A stretch of 64,000 nucleotides of DNA. Source: Allacma fusca (lineage: Eukaryota > Arthropoda > Collembola > Symphypleona > Sminthuridae). Position 1 is the first letter of the stretch, and each line of letters opens with the position of its first letter. Made by a program: the position numbers and the translations under genes. This document shows, one piece after another, positions 42,493 to 53,908 of this stretch. The stretch spans positions 29,016,001-29,080,000 of the forward strand of contig OX359246.1 of NCBI GenBank assembly GCA_947179485.1, given 5' to 3'. The notes under the pieces were generated by a model. It had not been told where the DNA came from. It saw only the letters and a list, made by a program, of their open reading frames with translations, and ran no database searches.

Positions 42493-43758
42493 CAGGGATG
42501 GGAATGGATTATTAATCCGGGATTAAATTAATCCCGGATTACAAAATTTTTCAAAAATAATTAATCCCAATCCCAATCCAAGTGTTGGGGAAACTTGAAT
42601 ATAATCCTTAATCCTCAATCCCGGTTCAAGGCTTTCATTTTAATCTATTAGTTTAATCCAATTATTTACATGGCGACGAATTAATCCCCAATCCGAATCC
42701 AAAACTTGGTGAATTATTCGGTCAATCCTAATCCCAAAATCCATTGCTGTCAGAAGTTTGGATTGGATTATATCTCCTGCTATGTCATTGCTACATTTTG
42801 CTCACGTTTTTCAACATCTAGCGGTTCCATAATGAACATGTAGCTTGTGTTTGTTGACATGTTACAATTCCAAGGCTAGCGATTTTAAACAGGAATCATG
42901 CCGTTTTAGTTTGTAGAAATATAAATCTGAGAAAAGAACTTGGGAGCATAGTAGGAGCTTTAAGCTTTTTTGTACTAATTCCAGAGTAACAAATTTTCTT
43001 TAAGCTTGCCTCAAATATATGCATATTTTGATTACTAGTATTTCAGCTGTTTTATATAATAAACTAAATGTGTATCATAAATATGTAAGTTGGAAATGCG
43101 ATTTGACCTATATCTTTCTATTTTAAGCAGACTATTCCTGGTTCTTGTCCAACCACAATAATTTACTGCCTACTAATGTCTTTGAATAAATAGGACCAAC
43201 CTTGTAATTTGAACCAACTATTAGGATATTTGCTTCAACACATTATCCCAATATGAATTACCGATGTGCTAATCCATTAGAGATTTTTTGATTTTGTTCA
43301 TCAATCCTTAATATCTGCATCTTTATTGGAAATCCAATGTACATTTTATTCATCAAACCTTTAATCTAATGTAAAGTTTGGAGTTTTCCCGTCAATCCAA
43401 GTGATTGGAATTTTTTCCCTCAATCCCTTAATCCAATCTAGGCGACGAGAAATTTTTGCTTTAATCCATTAATCCAATCCAAGTGATCGGAATTTTTTGC
43501 TTTAATCCGTCAATCCAATCCAGGTGATCGGAATTTTTACTTTTAATCCGTTAATCCAATCCAAGTGATCGGAATTTTTACCTTTAATCCGTTAATCCAA
43601 TCCAAGTGATCGGAATGTTTCGCTTTAATCCGTTAATCCAATCCAAGTGATCGAAAGTTTTCACTTTAATCAGTTAATCCAATCCAAGTGATCAAAAGTT
43701 TTCCCTTTAATCCGTTAATCCAATCCTGCAGGTAGTCTGTGTAAATTTCCCATCCCTG
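42493..43758. mobile_element. Non-autonomous hAT-like element, AATCC motif with minisatellite
   Basis: Inverted ends CAGGGATGGGAA / TTCCCATCCCTG are flanked by a perfect 8-bp duplication GTTTGAAT (42485-42492 and 43759-43766). Subterminal regions are filled with TTAATCC / GGATTAA. Segment about 43400-43730 is a minisatellite of about 41 bp per unit built from TTAATCCAATCCAAGTGATC. The centre is unique and non-coding. It begins about 150 bp after the stop codon of gene D. Confidence 0.9.
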
Positions 43759-43766
43759 GTTTGAAT

Positions 43767-44597
43767 ACACTTTTCTTTCTCAATGTTTATTACACCCCAG
43801 AGAGATGTTATACTTGGATAAATATAATATAACAAGCCAGCAGTATACATAAGTATGTCACTCATACACGAAATAACACAAACTGAAAAAGATTTTTCTT
43901 GTATCCTTCGATAGTATACGCGGTTCATAGCTCATGAATATAAACCCGAAGTAAGGAATCATTACAGATGTATTTATTGCTGTAACGTATTCAATATTCT
44001 GACCATACAAAATCCTGAATTGAAGCTTCAACGAATCAGAAGCTACATAAAACATACATTATTCACAGGACATACATACAAATCTCACACAACAACGTTG
44101 CGATCAAAAGGTGCAAGTTTCAGTTTTGCTTATCTTTTTACTCTCGTGTGCTTCATGAATTATAAACAAACTGACAGGGACCGATCTTCAACTAGATATA
44201 TCTGTGACATTTCTATAGTAAACCCATTAAAAATTGAAACTTACCATTTACGCAGACAAGTTTTGAAGCCAACTATAAATAATTATCTCGTATATAAATT
44301 GCTATATAATATACAAAGTGCCTTTTAGGCAACATACATACACATGTATATAAAAGGCTTCTTGTCACACTGAATTGTATAATGAAGGCTCTTGGATTTC
44401 TTCATCCTGTAAAATTCTTCGAAAAATTTATTTAAAGTTCTGCTTATTTTTATATTTGGAATGTATCGTAGAGATAATCTTTTCCTTTGATCTGTTGCAA
44501 GTTAAATGTGTGCGTATTTGAATTGTAAATTTTGGTAACAATTCAATGGGATAAATATTTTATACATCTTTTATATCTTCCAATTTCAAATCATTAC
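43767..44597. other. Gene-free stretch
   Basis: AT-rich sequence in which nothing was recognised. Confidence 0.35.
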
Positions 44598-45123
44598 CCA
44601 GCTAGCACACTGATATAAATTTGATATCTAAACGATAACAGTTGAATGATACGTCTGATATCATTCTGATACAGATTATGTAACGTAAAATTGCCAAAAC
44701 GATATCTTAATGATTGGGAAATGTCCGCTTTTTCCTTTCGTTTTGGTCTCGTAGCGATATCGCATATTACCAGATTTGCGATATAACAGCGATACGTTTC
44801 CGAAACGCGCCATCTGCTGCTCGAGCATTGTAATCGGTGCATACATATTTATTTTAGTGGGACGGTTACGAAATTAAGTGCAATTTTATCTTTATTTTTT
44901 AAATACACGACTTTATTAATTCAGCAACACACGCTAAAATGTATGGAATTTACTAAATAGACATATGCAGTAACTAAATAGGTTGCTCACAAACAAGTCA
45001 TTGAAATTTTAAAATTGTTGGAATTAGAAGAATCAAATCAACACATCATTTCATAAGTCAATCAAATGATTAGGTAATTAAAGAAATGAAGATCCCGAAA
45101 TCCAACTGCATATTTGTGCATCC

Positions 45124-47564
45124 TTACAGCATAGCTTGGCCCTGCATTGAACAAAATAATGAACTGGATAATTGTCAGGAAAATTATTATAATATAATTA
45201 TAGCTAACTTCTATAAAATAAAACTACTTACTTTTTCGGCAGCGGATCTTTGAGCAGCTTTGATACGATCAGCAGTGTGTAACAACCACGACATAATGGT
45301 CGTTTTCATTGCTGCTTCAGTTGTTTCTGTAGTAATAAGCACCGACCGAATCGAATCTAAGTGCATATAGTGTAATGTGTAATAAATATGCAAGAATTAA
45401 TTCAAATGACTATTATGATTATTTTCGTATTGAAAATGTCTTTAATACCCAACATAAGGTTATAAGTCTCAAGATCCACAAATCTGGACTTTTCAGAAGT
45501 TCCATACATTGAAAAATTGCTAGTAATGTCATCCGTCATGAGTTTCTTGAAAATGCAATTAGTAACATCAGTCAGGTCCTTCCCACCGACCTTCGCCAAA
45601 CTCAATTTCTACAAAGTGGAAGCAATAAAATCATTGAATCATCTAAATAATGCAAGAAAAAATTATTAGTTTTAGAATTTATTAAAATTATTGAATACAT
45701 TGGCAATTAAACAAATTTCAGGCTTACTGCACTTTCACGAAAACTTTGGTCCACTTTCAATTTGCTGTCGAATTCCAGAAACTTCACCATGCATTTCAAG
45801 GGAAATCCGAAATGCACACTAGGCTCCACGCTTCTGGTATATATTTCCGGGGACATTTTCAGGCGAATATCTTCAACAGCAGCTACTATTGAATCCTGTT
45901 GAAGCTTTACGGAAGCAAAATTTCGGGCGCACATAATTTTTAGCTCTGGCAAATCAAACAAAAAGGCATTTGAATAAGATTTACATTGATATTTATGAAG
46001 TTACATGCCAAAAATGTTAAAGGTATTGCAGCTTAGTCTCACAAAGTCAGATTAACGTGCCACAAAATTATTTCGTAGTGCCCCGTCTGTAGCAATGTTT
46101 TAGTATCAGCCCACATGGATTCATATGGGTCTAATATCATCTTCCAAAAGTCTAAAACTGCGCTTGATTGAGCCATAATGCAAGTATAAACCTGACACGC
46201 AAATATTGAAACAATTCATAAACGTTACCTTAAGGTTTTTGTTATCACTAACTAATAGTCGATCTATGAAAATGATATCAGGCTCAAATGAATCCTTAAA
46301 AACTTACTGGCACTCAACTGATCCGAAATACTTTCATAACGGCAACAAAGAAGTAATAAATGCTAATTTTAAGATAACATTGTTGCTCCATAAGCATAAT
46401 TTCTCCAAACTTGTCCCCTGTCTCTGTGGGTCATGCCCACAGTAATCAATATTGCAACATGCCGGAAATCATGTTGCGATATTGTCTTGAAAATTCCGTG
46501 AAATTTTCGAAATGAGCGTCGCGGTTCAGAAAATAATTTTGCTTCACATTATGGACCTCTGGGACCACAAAAAATAGAGCAGGAAAATCGAAAAGTGCGA
46601 AAGCTCCATCAACAAATTTGCTCCAAAGTAGGAATCAAATATTTTATGACTCAATTATGCCGGCAAGAGGATGTGAATCAGGTCATCCTGTACATACATA
46701 CATAAATTGCACATAAAATCTCGGAACATATATGATGTATGAGGGTTATACTGATCATGTCCTGCATATTATAACTATTAAGCTGTACAGATAATAATAA
46801 TTTACCGAACCCAATTTCAGAATTAGCGTACCTTCAATTTTTCTCAGAATACTGGCATTGGGATCCTCGCTGATTTCGATAAAATTTGCTGTATGTTCTA
46901 CAGGTGGGAGTGGAAAATTCCTGGTAACATTTGACGCTGAGTAATTTGAATTTGTTGAGTCAAAAAGCTTTACAGGCTGCAAAGCTGTTTGGGAACCGGA
47001 TTCAAAGTAGTGTGGGTTCCGTTTCGCAATTGGAGGATCTGGAAGAACGGGTCCTAGACTGTAATTTTTATGAACAGAGGAGGGTGAATCGTCTTCACTA
47101 TCTGAATTTTGATGGGCACCCCTGATTGATTCCTTTCTTGAAGTAGATGGCACGTGGCTACTTGATTGACGATTTGAAGTAGTTCCAACATCTTCGTAAT
47201 CCGAATAATTTAGGAAAGGGGGGATTTGCGATACCGCTTCCTCGTAATCATCTGCAATTTTGATACCATAAGTTTATACACAGCAATTACACTACAATTA
47301 TATATTTGGGTAAAGTACAAGAAAAAAATGTACTTAAAGTATGAAATATTTACCGAACTCATGATAAATTTTGACATTAAACTGTTTCCACATTTTCCAG
47401 TTTGGAGGATCCTGGTTCCGGGCAGAAGCATAAATCTGCTCTAATTCGGTGTACTGAGGCCAGCAACATTTTTTTCTCCCAGCTTCATCTTGTGTCCAGC
47501 AACGAGGAACCTCTTCAACCTCTTTTGTTTTTAAAAATAATGTCATTAAGAACGGCTTATTCAT
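45124..47564 (-). CDS. DUF4806-type protein, six exons, intact (391 aa)
   Basis: Exons (bottom strand) are 47564-47354, 47251-46806, 45943-45728, 45608-45449, 45356-45232 and 45141-45124. All junctions are GT-AG and the phases agree (1, 0, 0, 1, 0), giving 391 residues. Exon 1 has the N-terminal pattern VPRCW...CCWPQ...PPNWKMW seen in this protein group. Exon 2 encodes a Ser/Pro-rich disordered linker. Exons 3-5 hold the C-terminal domain: FPLKCMVKFLEFDSKL, then LAKVGGKDLTDVTNC and an FSMYGTSEKSRF stretch, then a helix ending MSWLLHTADRIKAAQ. I recognise this as DUF4806, of unknown function and common in transposon-like loci. An acceptor (GCACACAG) just before the ATG suggests an upstream non-coding exon. 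It may be a transposon accessory protein or a captured host gene. Confidence 0.75.
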
Positions 47565-49335
47565 GATGACCCTGTGTGCAAAAAAGGAAAAATTATAAAA
47601 CGATTTTCGAATGGTAGTGCTAGACATTTCTGAAATACGTCTGCTAGCTTGTATATTTTAATGCAACTTGTTCGTTTCCTTGCCGAAATACCACACAAAC
47701 TTGAATCACAGGGAGAACAATAAAAACTGTTTTGGTCGATAAACTTCTTCCCAACTATAACTGCATCACCAACAGCGACATGTGTAACTGTTAGCACTCT
47801 CACAATTGACCCATCATTTACCATACAAATGTTATCACCCGTTTGACACCGAATTTCAAAATTTTTGCAGAGCACGTTTTTATATTGCTCGTTCGTAATA
47901 TCAGTTTTTTCAATTCCTGACCATTTAATTTGTTTCTTCGTTATGCTGCTGTATTTCCTTCTGGATGTTTGCTCAGACAATCTTCGGTGGACCTGTTGAA
48001 GCAAGGAGTTTGGCTTTTTCAATAATTTCTTAATGGCTCCCAACTTATTTTCAAACCGAAAGGCTGAAAAAGAATCTAGTACTCCGAATATTTCTGCGTC
48101 ATCAGCAATATGTACCAATCCATGAATATTGTAAGTAGCATGCTGTTTTCCATATAGTCGAATAAATTTATTAACAAAATAAGCAAGTAATTCTCTATTA
48201 TATTGCAAATGGTCTTTTATCTTCACTGGGCAGCATAAAATCCTTACAGCCACATGAAGACACAAAAAATGATCATATAATTCTTTTCTTAAAATATTAC
48301 GCAATGCAACTGGTCCACTGTACAGAAGAAAGCTTCTCAGTTCTGTCGCTTTCCAATGATCAATTTCCTTTAAACTTCTGGGCTTTCTAACAAACTCTGT
48401 ACCAAAATGTTTTGCCAAATCGACTAATTTTCCAGAAATTTGCTCTTGAAGGCTAGCACTTATTTTAAAAGAAGAAACTGGTCCTCGTACCCACAAATAA
48501 ATAAGTTTCCGCACTACACCGAGGCAAATCAAGTGCATGTAGTCAAAAGGCACACATTTAACCATATCAATCAGCAAAGACTCAATAATGGAAGTCGCTG
48601 TGTGATGTTGAGGATCGTCACGGCATCTGAAAAGTTCACCCGTTCGTAATTTTGCATCTGTTCCTGTAAATACAACTTTCCCTTCCCATGATCCATGTTC
48701 ATAGCATTTCCCGCAACCCCGATAGCCAGAATGATTTTTAATTGCTGTTATAAAAGACCTAGCAGGAGCACCGAATTGCACTGTGATTATTTTATTCCGA
48801 TAGCATACTCCATCAACTAAAAATTTTCGAAGTTCGTCAACAAATTTTTTTAAGTAGACATTAGGACCATCAGGTTTAGCTCTGCCAGAATATATTCCCA
48901 CTGGTTCCACAACTGACGAATGAGTTTATAGACACTAAAATGGGCCAAAACTGGACACTGGTGCTTCTCTGAATGGGAATTCCATCGATTCCTACTTGAA
49001 TTTGGATTATTTCTGGAACTGCTTTCATCCCATCTAAACAAATTTTGATTGCATTTTCAAGCACAAAGTGTACATAGTTACACGGGGAAACCACATCAAT
49101 TTGAGTTGTTTTGGGGGTTTTTAGAAGTGTTCGAGAATCTTTTGGAAGATTTTGAAAACAACTGTCTTCCTAAAATGCACAGCAATTCAGTCAGTGCGGA
49201 ATGTGTAACACGATGAGTAAGTGCCCACTGGGATATTAGGTGGCTTACTGAATAATCCTCATCGTCACTCTCGGCACTTGTTTCGGTAAATTCACCTTCG
49301 CTAAAACATTCCGATCCAATATTCCTTGGCAACAA
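47561..49335 (-). pseudogene. tnp2/CACTA-like transposase, two frameshifts
   Basis: The frame from 48910 to 47561 is open for 449 codons and contains the signature DYMHLICLGVVRKLIYLW (about 48550), HGLVHIADD (about 48110) and FRFENKLGAIKKLL (about 48050), typical of the tnp2/DUF4218-type transposases of animal CACTA-like elements. The N-terminal part lies in two other frames: MLPRNIGSE...LTELLCIL (49335 to about 49175) and LPKDSRTLLKTPKTTQ...ILVSINSF (about 49155 to 48925). Reading therefore shifts near 49170 and again near 48920. No good splice sites remove these shifts, so the gene is broken. Its 3' end overlaps the start of the DUF4806 gene by a few bases. Confidence 0.8.
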
Positions 49336-49344
49336 TCAGAACTC

Positions 49345-49590
49345 ATTGTTTCGTCAATAAATTCCAAGTTACCTGCCCCAGAAACCCCCATACAGCCCCA
49401 AACCAAAACACCCCACCTCCTCTCTTCAACGTTGGGTGGCAGTACCAGCGTTTGAGTGCCTCACCAGTCTTTCTCCACACCCTGAGCCGCCAGTCGGAGT
49501 TGTACAGTGTAAAATTAGTTTCGTCTGTCCGCAAAACTGAGCTCCAAAAAGACTGGCGAAGCACTCAAACGGTTTCATTAGCACTGAACC
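49345..49590 (-). pseudogene. Tc1/mariner transposase fragment
   Basis: The bottom strand encodes FWSSVLRTDETNFTLY, then RVWRKTGEALKRWYCHPTLK and GGGVFWFGAVWG, matching the second-aspartate region of Tc1 transposases (TDES.F.L, VWR, GGGSVMVWG). Only about 75 residues of a 340-residue protein remain, with no start or terminal repeats. Confidence 0.85.
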
Positions 49591-49617
49591 GGTTTTTCAT
49601 TATCAAAAGGATTTTGA

Positions 49618-49775
49618 ATCATGAAAATGCCCAACTTGCCCTGCCCTGAATGTCCAAAAACAAGGTATTTTCAAAAGCTGTCCAAAACTAAGGCATGTGA
49701 GCAGGCATTTTGACCATATTCAGCTGGGCGGACAAAAACTGCATGGCATTTTCAACCGACATACTCTGTACTACA
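49618..49775. mobile_element. Fragment of GAAAATGCCC hAT-like family
   Basis: GAAAATGCCC, GCCCTGCCC, CAGCTGGGCGG and CATTTTCAACCGACATAC follow in the same order as at 11565-11668. Its right end is the CGACATAC(C)CT terminus; the left end is missing. Confidence 0.55.
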
Positions 49776-51683
49776 TCTGTACTTAAGGGTCTTGACCTCA
49801 GTTCTGAGTAAGGTGACCTGTATAACAGTTCATAACATTTGCTACCATATAGTGTCAAAACATGATTGAAGAAATTTTAAGTGGTATAGAAAATTTGAAA
49901 CTCTAAAATTTTTAGTATTTCCGAAAAAAGCCTGACTTTGATCCACTGTTTTGATCGCTGTATACAATGTTTTTGAGCTAGCTGGATGCCATAAGCTGTG
50001 AAAAATCTGGAAAAAGATTTGCTCATTCATCGGAGATTTGAATATGTTTTTTACTATTGGCCCTTTTATGGGCTAGAGGGTGGTTGCAATCGTTTATTTG
50101 CACCCAGTATATAGCATCGTTTTGCACTACAAGTTAAACAGTACATATCATATATGATATAATTATATAATTATGCCTCTTCTATCAATATTTTTAGTAT
50201 AGAACATTAAAGTTCCTAATTGATAATAAGTGTTGAAAGCACTGAAAGACGTAATCATTACATTTGACTTCCACAGTAAATTACCCCAAGCAACAAGATA
50301 AAGGATATCAGAGGTGACGGGGTTCATTTGCTATGGACCATAATATATGCTGTAAACACATTTTAAAACAGACACAACAGTTGCAGTAGTTCCTCACTCA
50401 GGTTTTCAAACATGCTTTATTTTTCACATGCCAAAAAACACTTAATACTTAGAAGTTACCTACATATGTATTTGCAAAGCTCTCAGTTTGCCATTGGATT
50501 ATTTTTAAATACAGTGCTTGTAAAAGTGTAAAGGTCAAGGCATTGTGACCAAAACGTCCAAGTATGTTTGGCTATTTCCACTGTAGGCTCACCGGATCAT
50601 TTTTAGTGTTTTGAATATATTGAGCATTTCCAAATATTTTGGCATCCTTTTACTGCTCCAGGATTTTTTTCAGGTGAGTGTACATAACTGCAGCGTAACC
50701 TTACAAAAGACCAGGGCCACGCTGCATCTTGGGAAGCGTGGACGTCTTTAGAGTGTTTTCATATTTACAACCCCGACTGCCCTTTTGCTAACAAATAATG
50801 CTACTCAGTTTCTTTGGTTGACTATAATTTGCAAATGAAAATGTAAGAACAAAAAATATATCCAGTGGGTGATTCAAAATAATTCGTAGGTTTGCAAGTA
50901 TATGAACAGATATTTTTCTTGTAGGGGAATATCTTTATAAATAATAGTCACATTTTGCCCCTTAGAGGAGGCTCTCTTATAGAGAAGACATAGTGTTGAC
51001 TGTTGACATTTCGCTCCAATTAAAGTTAAAGGTTACATTTACGACGCGATTATGCAATCAACATATGTGTTTGCAAGTTCATTGTGCTTGCATTACCAAG
51101 TTTTTAGAACTCCGTCAATGTTAAATTTTAGATTGATATAGTCCGTTCAAATGAAGCCTGTGTATAAAATGTAATTTGGTAGTACAGGATTGTAGGGGCT
51201 GAGGCTGTACGTACATAGCCTTATAGTAAAATAAACACTTTCTACTAATTCAACCAAATTACCCGTCCTTTCCAAATCTTCTGTAGCTTGCCCCCCACCA
51301 GATTTCACTATCTGCTTATGTAATGATTGTACATATATTGCGAAATATTTTGTAAGATTACTTTCATAGCAACAGAAACTGCATGTTAGTATTCATTAAG
51401 ACAAATTAAGATTTACATCCCACATATGATGCAGCTGTCCCCAAGCAATTACTTATCCATCAGAGATGTGAGGTCAAGTCATGAAAGAGTCAAGTTAGAT
51501 TCAATTATCCATGAACTCCTCACACATAGCACGTAAGCATTTATTTCTACTTTCCGCCCGCAGATTTTGTTTACTCTTATCCCGTGTGAGTTAACATTAC
51601 ACAACAGTCTAGCTCCTCATACTAACTTTGCTACTTCCTCATAATTAAACACTTTAACAGAGGTATAGATATTGTTTTCGGCC
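49776..51683. other. Gene-free 1.9-kb stretch left of gene E
   Basis: No gene or RNA was recognised. Short direct and inverted repeats (ATATCATATATGATATAATTATA, shortened here, near 50147) are present. The gene E promoter must lie at the right end, but no clear TATA box was identified. Confidence 0.35.
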
Positions 51684-52519
51684 ATGAAGGATGGACAACT
51701 GTGTGGTGCTCGGACCGGTTTATGGACTAAAGTCATCGGGTGGTTTGAAGTTGTCAGTGAATTTTTTTAAAGTATATTTTAAAGAAAACCCGTGAACAAT
51801 TTAAGTAAATGTATAGTAATAAAATAAAATAGAAATTGATTTCAGATTGGAACTCTTGCTTCAATAATTATTCTCACTATTGCTTTGTTCGCTGACCCTC
51901 AGAAGGATGGTGAAGTAACTTTTGACCTGCCGCGGAGAAATAACAGTACGTTAGAATGGAATTTTTTCAAATTCAGTTGAGAATTAATTTTGTAAACGGA
52001 AATGTGTCCAACTATTTTTTTATGAGAGGAATTCCAAATAACAAAATGGAATTATTTGGGAATAGGGATGAAAATGGTTGAATTGAATTTATATGATTTT
52101 TATTTCTGACCAGTGATAATGTCATTGATACTTCTATTGGCCATTTTGTCCTTCATCATGGGAATTTTCTTACTCCGAGGTTCTTACAAGGTAAATATGT
52201 CACATGCAAAATTTGTATCTAATGTTATTTAAATTATGTAGTATTTTCTGCGTTTTTGCAGTGTTTGGTTTTATTACCCAAGTTATTTATTTATTTGTAG
52301 GACAGTTCCGCTCAGATTAGAGGGTGGATCGTGTTCACAATCATCAGCTTGGTTTTGCTGGGAGTGGTAACTATTGTGGCAATTTTAATCAAATCTGATG
52401 TCATCCTTATTGTTAGTATGGGCTGCTCAATGGTAGTCCAAGGATTCTGTTTGTGGATTGTCAACTTTCATAAGAAACATATTGAAGCTTCAAGTTTTTC
52501 TCTCCCTGTTAAAGTTTAG
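51684..52519 (+). CDS. Tetraspan membrane protein gene E (intact, 154 aa)
   Basis: Exons 51684-51752, 51846-51945, 52114-52190 and 52301-52519 join in frame with phases 0, 1, 0. The start MKDGQLCGARTGLWTKVIGW has only one cysteine where A, C, D and F have three. Exon 2 encodes helix 1 (IGTLASIIILTIALF) and an outer loop ADPQKDGEVTFDLPRRNN. Exon 3 gives helix 2 ending FLLRGSYK. Exon 4 gives helices 3 and 4 with QGFCLWIVNFHKKHIEASS and a short tail. The first donor is GTCAGT rather than GTAAGT. It is the most divergent intact member. An AATAAA at 52945-52950 is a candidate poly(A) signal. Function unknown. Confidence 0.85.
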
Positions 52520-53442
52520 TTGGGGCCAGTGCACTCTTTATATAAAGGGATGAGTCTATTTTTAGTATTTTCTCTTATAGGGGCATGTTCTTACAAAATG
52601 AATGAATTAAATGGTGCCTTAAACAGAATAATTATTTTTGCTCCTCTTAAAACAAGCTCTTGTTACAAGAGGGTACTTTATGTAGCGAGCAAAGTACATT
52701 GCGTAAGTGTCATCCTTTGCTAATGCTTAATTATATTCACTCTATAGTTATTGTGATCAAAGTGAAAAACATAATGTGTGAACACAGTACCATTTAATGC
52801 GCAACTTAAAAAAGGAATTGACAGTAAGGAAAGCATTCTACAGATATTGTCTGTGCATTGGGTTCAACTGGAGCTTATATCAACTGTTTTAAAAAAAAAT
52901 TTCTTAACATTTAAATACGTTTACTCGATTGTCTGAAATTGTAAAATAAAGTCTTTTTTGTGAGAAGCAATTTTGAAATGTTACTTGTAAACAATACACC
53001 GCGTGTACATTAAATGAAGCATCTGTTCCAATTTCTCGTTTTCTTGTGGAGCTTTTCCAATGTAAGTACACTGCAGTAGTCTATAGAAATACATGTTGAA
53101 TACTTTCCGTAATATAACATGTCAGCATAATAGTTTTGTTTATAACTTCACGAATTGTAAAATTTTTTTGACCTAGTCTTTGAGTTAGCCATAAATGTAT
53201 TGTTTGTTGATTAGATTAATAAAAAATATCTTGAGTAATTACCCTTTAGTTTTATTTACGTAAACCGAAAAAAACAAGCAAATGATATCACATCTGAAGA
53301 AAGGTACTGTTTAGCAGCTCACATACGAAATCTGAAGACATTTACAACGTTTTTCTGTATTAATTAGTATTTCCTGTAATTACTATTGCACATTTTGCAA
53401 TGAAAACCAAAAATCATTTGTGATCAGCACTAACGTGATAAT
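52520..53442. other. 3' flank of gene E and spacer
   Basis: Contains AATAAA at 52945-52950. Otherwise nothing was recognised. Confidence 0.4.
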
Positions 53443-53908
53443 GGGAACGTCCATCAATGATGTCATCCTCTATGTGGGTGAGTCAGTTTTGACTTGGATG
53501 ACGAAGTATGACAGAGTCAGTGGGTATCTACAGAACTAGATGATATCACCCTCAATTCAAGCGCTCACTACTCACAATTTATAACAGAGGTTCAGCCAAA
53601 AAATGATTTTGAAAAAGAATCCTTTGAATCCGCGGCTGAAGCTCCAAATGCTATCCCCGTCTGTTACATACTAATTGCGAGCCTTGAAGTGAAGGAATTT
53701 AAGGAATGACAACGATGCGACTACGTTATTAAATTGTGCTATGTATACGCTAAAATTGTGGATTTCCGGGTCTTAGAGCATAGCCATCAGAAGATGTCAC
53801 CTATTGGGGTGGGTCCATCAGTTTTGTCAGTGATGACACTTGATGACACATATGGCATTGGGTCCATAAATCCCCTTTTTTAGCATGACATCATTGATGG
53901 ACGTTCCC
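53443..53908. mobile_element. Inverted-repeat element (MITE), 466 bp
   Basis: The two ends are a perfect 24-bp inverted repeat beginning GGGAACGTCCATCAATG and ending in GTCAT. Further internal partial inversions exist (GGGTGAGTCAGTTTTG and GGTCCATCAGTTTTG). No clear target duplication is visible (AAT on the left, TAA on the right). It is non-coding and of unknown superfamily. Confidence 0.7.

Larger units (their letters stand above)
44598..49335 (-). mobile_element. Probable two-gene DNA transposon (tnp2-like transposase plus DUF4806 gene)
   Basis: Two genes read leftward in tandem: a transposase relic (49335-47561) and an intact spliced DUF4806 gene (47564-45124). The candidate left terminus near 44598 begins CCCAGCTAGCACACTGATAT, followed by GATATC-rich subterminal sequence to about 44800. 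A Tc1 relic abuts the right side, so the right terminus was not found. The limits are tentative. Association of the two genes in one element is inferred from their orientation, spacing and shared frame overlap. Confidence 0.5.

Noticed and set aside
48440..48649. Top-strand frames opposite the transposase
   Set aside because: They are shadows of the bottom-strand transposase with no independent support.
44598..49985. CCAGCTAGC near 44600 and GCTAGCTGG near 49978 as inverted ends of the two-gene transposon
   Set aside because: Only nine bases match, inside a self-complementary AGCT core, and flanks show no duplication; likely chance.
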